In this document: positions 60,457 through 64,000 of the stretch, one piece after another | Layout of the letters: every line of letters starts with the position of its first letter | Numbering within the stretch: position 1 is the first letter of the stretch | Origin: Pseudomonas migulae | GTDB lineage: Bacteria; Pseudomonadota; Gammaproteobacteria; Pseudomonadales; Pseudomonadaceae | NCBI RefSeq assembly: GCF_024169315.1 | Contig: NZ_JALJWR010000001.1 | Location: forward strand, 393,501-457,500 | Direction: 5' to 3' | Length of the DNA: 64,000 bases | Made by a program: the position numbers and the translations under genes | Notes under the pieces: model-generated | Told to the model about the DNA's origin: nothing | Seen by the model: only the letters and a program-made list of their open reading frames with translations | Database searches by the model: none

Positions 60457-61407
60457 TCAACCACTGCCCGGCACATTCGGCCAAAGATCCGCCACCAGAA
60501 ACAACCGCTCCGCTTCCTCCCAATCCCCATCGGCATTCTCGATCAACCGCACCAGCAACTGCGCCGGCGCCAGCGGTTCCAGATCGCTGAGCCACGCCTG
60601 CAGTTGTTCGGTGTTCCAGGTCTGCTCCACGGGATAATGCGCCGGCGCCAGCCAGGCATGGCGGGGCAGGGGTTGCCAGCGCCCGAAAGGACGCTGTGCG
60701 ACAAAATCCTTCCAGTCCTTTTGATGCAGCCAGCTACCGCGCAAATGCTGCGGGTGCGCGCCGTCCGGTGAATCTGATTGCCCCGGCCACGGGTACAACA
60801 AATACCCGCCCAGCCACAAATGTGCACTGAACTGCTGAATGTCCAGCGCTGCCAGCACTTCGCGGCTCTCCGGCCGGGCGGAAATCGGCAGCTGATGCTG
60901 GCTCAAGTGCGCCAGTTTACGGTCCAGCCGATCGTGGCAGCCCGGCCCTAGCCATAGCGCCGTGTTGCGACCGTCGCCCTCTTGCGGGCCGAGGTAAAGC
61001 TTGATTGCCAGTTCCAGGTGATGCACGCCGTCGCGATCACGCAGCAGCATGTCCAGTTCGCCGAGGGTGTGGCCCTCGCGGCGGATCGGCATATTGGCGG
61101 CAATCAGATCGATGCCCGGCGCATGGCGCACGGCGTATTGCCACAGCCGTTCATAGTACAGACCCAGGCGTCGGGTGCGGGCCTGGGCCAGCCAGTGCAG
61201 CAGGTCATAGCTGTCGCGATCCAGTTGCCGCAACCAGAGTTCCAGCCGTTCCGGCGCCTGGACCCAGTCACTGCCGGCCAGCGGATGGCGTTGCGGCCAC
61301 GGCGTGACCTCGAGCATCGGCGGCGCGAGGATGACCCACGCCAGGTCGCGCACCTCAGGGTGACGCAACTGGTGGGGTAACTGCAGCAAATCGGGAAATA
61401 GGATCAT
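60457..61407 (-). CDS. DUF1853-family protein (PD-(D/E)XK-like)
   Basis: A 316-residue soluble protein. [26 protein letters not shown] has the D...ExK spacing of PD-(D/E)XK nuclease folds, to which DUF1853 is assigned as far as I recall. The N-terminal part [19 protein letters not shown] is the family opening. Nuclease activity is not established. It is divergent from nadK with about 115 bp between. No signal peptide. Confidence 0.82.
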   Translation of the reverse strand: MILFPDLLQLPHQLRHPEVRDLAWVILAPPMLEVTPWPQRHPLAGSDWVQAPERLELWLRQLDRDSYDLLHWLAQARTRRLGLYYERLWQYAVRHAPGIDLIAANMPIRREGHTLGELDMLLRDRDGVHHLELAIKLYLGPQEGDGRNTALWLGPGCHDRLDRKLAHLSQHQLPISARPESREVLAALDIQQFSAHLWLGGYLLYPWPGQSDSPDGAHPQHLRGSWLHQKDWKDFVAQRPFGRWQPLPRHAWLAPAHYPVEQTWNTEQLQAWLSDLEPLAPAQLLVRLIENADGDWEEAERLFLVADLWPNVPGSG

Positions 61408-61522
61408 CTTGCGAGCATAGCCCTAAACATGAGTACACCCTTGTGGCTGAAAGGATTTTGTCTATCCCGCGCTTTCGCCCATAATCGTGTTTTTCGTCGC
61501 CGCAGACCCCCGCAGGAGCCCC

Positions 61523-62413
61523 ATGGAGCAATTTCGTAATATCGGCATCATCGGTCGCCTGGGCAGTTCACAGGTGCTGGATACCGTCCGCCGACTGAAA
61601 CGGTTTCTGCTCGATCGTCACCTGCACGTGATCCTCGAAGACACCATCGCCGAAGTGCTGCCGGGTCATGGCCTGCAAACTTCGTCGCGCAAGATGCTGG
61701 GTGAAGTCTGTGACATGGTGATTGTGGTCGGTGGTGACGGCAGCCTGCTCGGCGCCGCGCGCGCACTGGCCCGGCACAATATTCCGGTGCTCGGCATCAA
61801 CCGGGGCAGCCTGGGTTTCCTCACCGATATCCGCCCGGACGAGCTCGAAGTCAAAGTCGCCGAAGTGCTCGACGGCCACTACCTGGTGGAAAACCGCTTC
61901 CTGCTGCAGGCCGAAGTCCGGCGCCACGCCGAGGCGATCGGCCAGGGCGATGCACTGAACGATGTGGTGCTGCACCCCGGCAAATCGACGCGGATGATCG
62001 AGTTCGAGCTGTACATCGACGGCCAGTTCGTCTGCAGCCAGAAAGCCGACGGCCTGATCGTCGCCACCCCGACCGGTTCGACCGCTTACGCGCTGTCGGC
62101 GGGTGGCCCGATCATGCACCCCAAGCTTGACGCTATTGTGATTGTGCCCATGTACCCCCATACCTTGTCAGGCAGGCCGATTGTGGTCGATGGCAACAGT
62201 GAGCTGAAAATCGTCGTGTCCAAGGATATGCAGATCTACCCGCAAGTCTCCTGTGACGGGCAGAACCACTTCACCTGCGCGCCGGGTGACACCATTACCA
62301 TCAGCAAGAAAGCGCAGAAGCTGCGGCTGATTCACCCGCTCGACCACAACTATTACGAAGTCTGCCGGACCAAGCTCGGCTGGGGCAGCAAGTTGGGGGG
62401 TGGAGGCGACTGA
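61523..62413 (+). CDS. nadK: NAD kinase
   Basis: A 296-residue ATP-NAD kinase that makes NADP. The motif VVGGDGSLLGAAR and the following NRGSLGFLTDI, DGLIVATPTGSTAYALSAGGPI are diagnostic. ATG 61523 has CAGGAG upstream. Its TGA overlaps the ATG of the phosphoesterase (TGATG), starting a three-gene unit with a rhomboid protease, an order I recall from P. aeruginosa (PA3088-PA3086). Confidence 0.98.
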   Translation: MEQFRNIGIIGRLGSSQVLDTVRRLKRFLLDRHLHVILEDTIAEVLPGHGLQTSSRKMLGEVCDMVIVVGGDGSLLGAARALARHNIPVLGINRGSLGFLTDIRPDELEVKVAEVLDGHYLVENRFLLQAEVRRHAEAIGQGDALNDVVLHPGKSTRMIEFELYIDGQFVCSQKADGLIVATPTGSTAYALSAGGPIMHPKLDAIVIVPMYPHTLSGRPIVVDGNSELKIVVSKDMQIYPQVSCDGQNHFTCAPGDTITISKKAQKLRLIHPLDHNYYEVCRTKLGWGSKLGGGGD

Positions 62414-63384
62414 TGCTCGATCCCGCGCGAAGTTACGACCTGATCGGTGACGTGCACGGTTGCGCTCTGACCCTTGAGCACTTGCTCGACCGTCTCGGTT
62501 ATCACAAACAAGGTGGTGTCTGGCGGCATCCGTCGCGCATGGCGGTGTTTGTCGGTGACATCATCGACCGTGGCCCGCGGATTCGCGAGGCGCTGCACAT
62601 CGTTCACGACATGGTCGAGGCTGGCCAGGCGCTGTGCATCATGGGCAACCACGAATTCAACGCCCTCGGCTGGAGCACACCGGCGCCTCCGGGCAGCGGC
62701 AAGCAGTTCGTTCGTGAACACACCCCGCGTCATGCGCGCCTGCTGGGCGAAACCCTGACGCAGTTTGAAGATCACCCCGGCGACTGGCATGACTTCCAGC
62801 AATGGTTCTATGAGTTGCCGCTGTTTCTGGATGCCGGACGTTTCCGCGTGGTGCACGCCTGCTGGGATTCGAGCCTGATCGAGCCGTTGCGCGCGCTGTT
62901 TCCCGATGGCTGCGTCGATGAGCATTTCCTCCAGGCGTCGGCCGTGCCGGGCAGTTTTGCCTGCACCGTGTTCGACCGCTTGCTGCGCGGCACCGACATG
63001 CGTCTGCCCCACGGGTTGACCATGACCAGCGGCGATGGCCTGACACGTTCGTTCTTCCGCACCAAGTTCTGGGAAGACGACCCGCAAACCTATGGAGACA
63101 TCGTGTTCCAGCCTGACGCCTTACCGGAACCCGTGGCCCGAACGCCGCTGTCGTCCACTGAAAAAAACACCTTGCTGCGCTATGGCGTTGACGAACCGTT
63201 GTTGTTCGTCGGCCACTATTGGCGCAGCGGTAAACCGGCGCCGATCCGCCCGAACCTGGCTTGCCTGGATTACAGCGCAGTGCTCTACGGCAAGCTGGTT
63301 GCCTATCGCCTGGACCAGGAAACCCGGCTCGATCCGCACAAGTTTGTCTGGGTCGATGTGGAACGGCCCGAGGTGTTGCGATGA
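62413..63384 (+). CDS. Calcineurin-like metallophosphoesterase
   Basis: A 323-residue phosphatase of the PPP-like type. The metal-binding motifs are GDVHG (12-16), GDIIDRGP and GNHEFNALGW, with later HYWRSG. Relatives act on dinucleoside polyphosphates, phosphoproteins or other phosphoesters; the substrate is unknown. Translation is coupled to nadK by a 1-nt overlap and to the rhomboid gene by a 4-nt overlap. Confidence 0.9.
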   Translation: MLDPARSYDLIGDVHGCALTLEHLLDRLGYHKQGGVWRHPSRMAVFVGDIIDRGPRIREALHIVHDMVEAGQALCIMGNHEFNALGWSTPAPPGSGKQFVREHTPRHARLLGETLTQFEDHPGDWHDFQQWFYELPLFLDAGRFRVVHACWDSSLIEPLRALFPDGCVDEHFLQASAVPGSFACTVFDRLLRGTDMRLPHGLTMTSGDGLTRSFFRTKFWEDDPQTYGDIVFQPDALPEPVARTPLSSTEKNTLLRYGVDEPLLFVGHYWRSGKPAPIRPNLACLDYSAVLYGKLVAYRLDQETRLDPHKFVWVDVERPEVLR

Positions 63385-64000
63385 GCGCTGTTGCCGTATT
63401 ACGCCTGCCGCTGGCGGTGGATCTGAGCGGTTTCGTCAAATTGCTGCAACGCATGCAGGTGCCGCACCGGGTCAGCGAAGAGCAGGGCGAGCAGGTCCTG
63501 TGGGTGCCCGCCAATATCAGTGAAGACGTTCGTGCCTTGTACGAGCGTTTCCCGGCGGGCGATCCCGATCAGCAACTGGACATTCCGGTGGCGACCACCC
63601 GAAAGCGTCCCGGTTTCGTCGAGCAATTGCGTCACGCCAAAGCAACTGCGCTGGTGCTGTTGCTCAGCCTGATCGTCGGCGCGGTGACGCTGCTGGGTGA
63701 AAACCTAGACACGATGCACTGGTTCACCTTCCTCGATTTCCGGGTGATCGGCGAGTACATCCATTTCACGCCACTGGCCGACAGCCTGGCGGCCGGGCAG
63801 TGGTGGCGTCTGGTGACGCCGATGCTGATCCACTTCGGTTTCCTGCACCTGGCCATGAATGGCATGTGGTATTGGGAGCTGGGGCGGCGCATCGAGTCGC
63901 GCCAAGGCGGCATCAACCTGATCGGCCTGACCTTGCTGTTCGCCCTGGTGTCCAATTACGCCCAGTTCGTTTTCAGCGGCCCGACCCTGTTTGGCGGCTT
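63381..64000 (+). CDS. Rhomboid-family intramembrane protease (partial)
   Basis: Starts at ATG 63381, overlapping the previous stop (ATGA), and runs off the window after about 206 residues. An N-terminal cytoplasmic domain (MSAVAVLRLPLAVDLSGFVK, about 95 residues, as in GlpG) precedes membrane segment ATALVLLLSLIVGAVTLLG. QWWRLVTPMLIHFGFLHLAMNGMWYWELG is the rhomboid HF--HL--N motif. The catalytic GxSG should lie just past the end (the frame stops at GPTLFGG). Confidence 0.92.
   Translation, partial: MSAVAVLRLPLAVDLSGFVKLLQRMQVPHRVSEEQGEQVLWVPANISEDVRALYERFPAGDPDQQLDIPVATTRKRPGFVEQLRHAKATALVLLLSLIVGAVTLLGENLDTMHWFTFLDFRVIGEYIHFTPLADSLAAGQWWRLVTPMLIHFGFLHLAMNGMWYWELGRRIESRQGGINLIGLTLLFALVSNYAQFVFSGPTLFGG

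Noticed and set aside
59025..60536. 503-codon open frame on the minus strand
   Set aside because: Opposite arsB and rich in Arg, Gln and His; no family resemblance, and it crosses the REP pair.

Overview
The window is chromosomal DNA of a fluorescent Pseudomonas (P. fluorescens group). Three things support this: many close-set genes with Pseudomonas-type families; numerous REP pairs built on GGGAGCGGGCTTGCTCGCGA; and a gene order around fabI, a nucleosyl-peptide ABC transporter, mltD, gloB, rnhA, dnaQ and ldcA that matches what I remember of P. aeruginosa (about PA1806-PA1818). No tRNA, rRNA, CRISPR array or prophage was seen. The only intact mobile element is one IS3-family insertion sequence.

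Layout. 1-2.4 kb: end of an OmpR-type regulator, its RstB-like kinase, and a MipA/OmpV porin-like gene. 2.7-5 kb: a TonB-dependent siderophore receptor. 5.1-7.5 kb: GFA and hotdog proteins and the IS3-family element inside a REP. 7.5-10.8 kb: LysR regulator, agmatine deiminase and a polyamine-type binding protein. 10.8-13.7 kb: Sco and PCu(A)C copper-delivery genes and a large unknown protein. 13.9-16.5 kb: alkylation-repair operon ada / PEP-mutase-like / alkA. 16.5-24.2 kb: exporters (two DMT, two LysE), a MocR regulator, an AraC regulator, and a tandem pair of DUF3077/DUF6124-type genes with long structured leaders. 24.2-28.7 kb: a FecI-FecR-receptor iron signalling operon. 28.8-30.2 kb: PpyR-like and NnrS. 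30.2-35.8 kb: LysR/SDR pair and a two-subunit molybdenum hydroxylase with its own dihaem cytochrome. 35.8-38 kb: GGDEF, VOC and LysR genes. 38-46.3 kb: fabI and the five-gene npp operon. 46.5-54.7 kb: mltD, gloB, methyltransferase, rnhA, dnaQ, ldcA and an acetyltransferase. 54.7-60.3 kb: LysR, FMN reductase, TetR/DUF2855 and arsRB. 60.4-64 kb: DUF1853, then nadK-phosphoesterase-rhomboid, the last cut by the window end.

How the genes work together. The two receptors at 2.7 and 24.4 kb share a 47-bp upstream block (43 identical positions) that looks like a FecI-type promoter, so the sigma factor at 28 kb probably controls both; fecI itself has two Fur-box-like sites in front. The operons ada-alkA, sco-PCuAC, iorAB-cytochrome, npp and nadK-glpG are tightly packed, mostly with overlapping stop and start codons.

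The most unusual feature is at 18.38-19.96 kb. Two copies of a gene-plus-leader unit carry about 350-nt leaders in which a stem covering the Shine-Dalgarno sequence has changed on both strands while keeping its pairing. Two hairpins present the same UUUGGUAG loop. A competing 16-bp stem and a 40-codon leader ORF complete what looks like a translational switch. The first copy is frameshifted and the second is intact.
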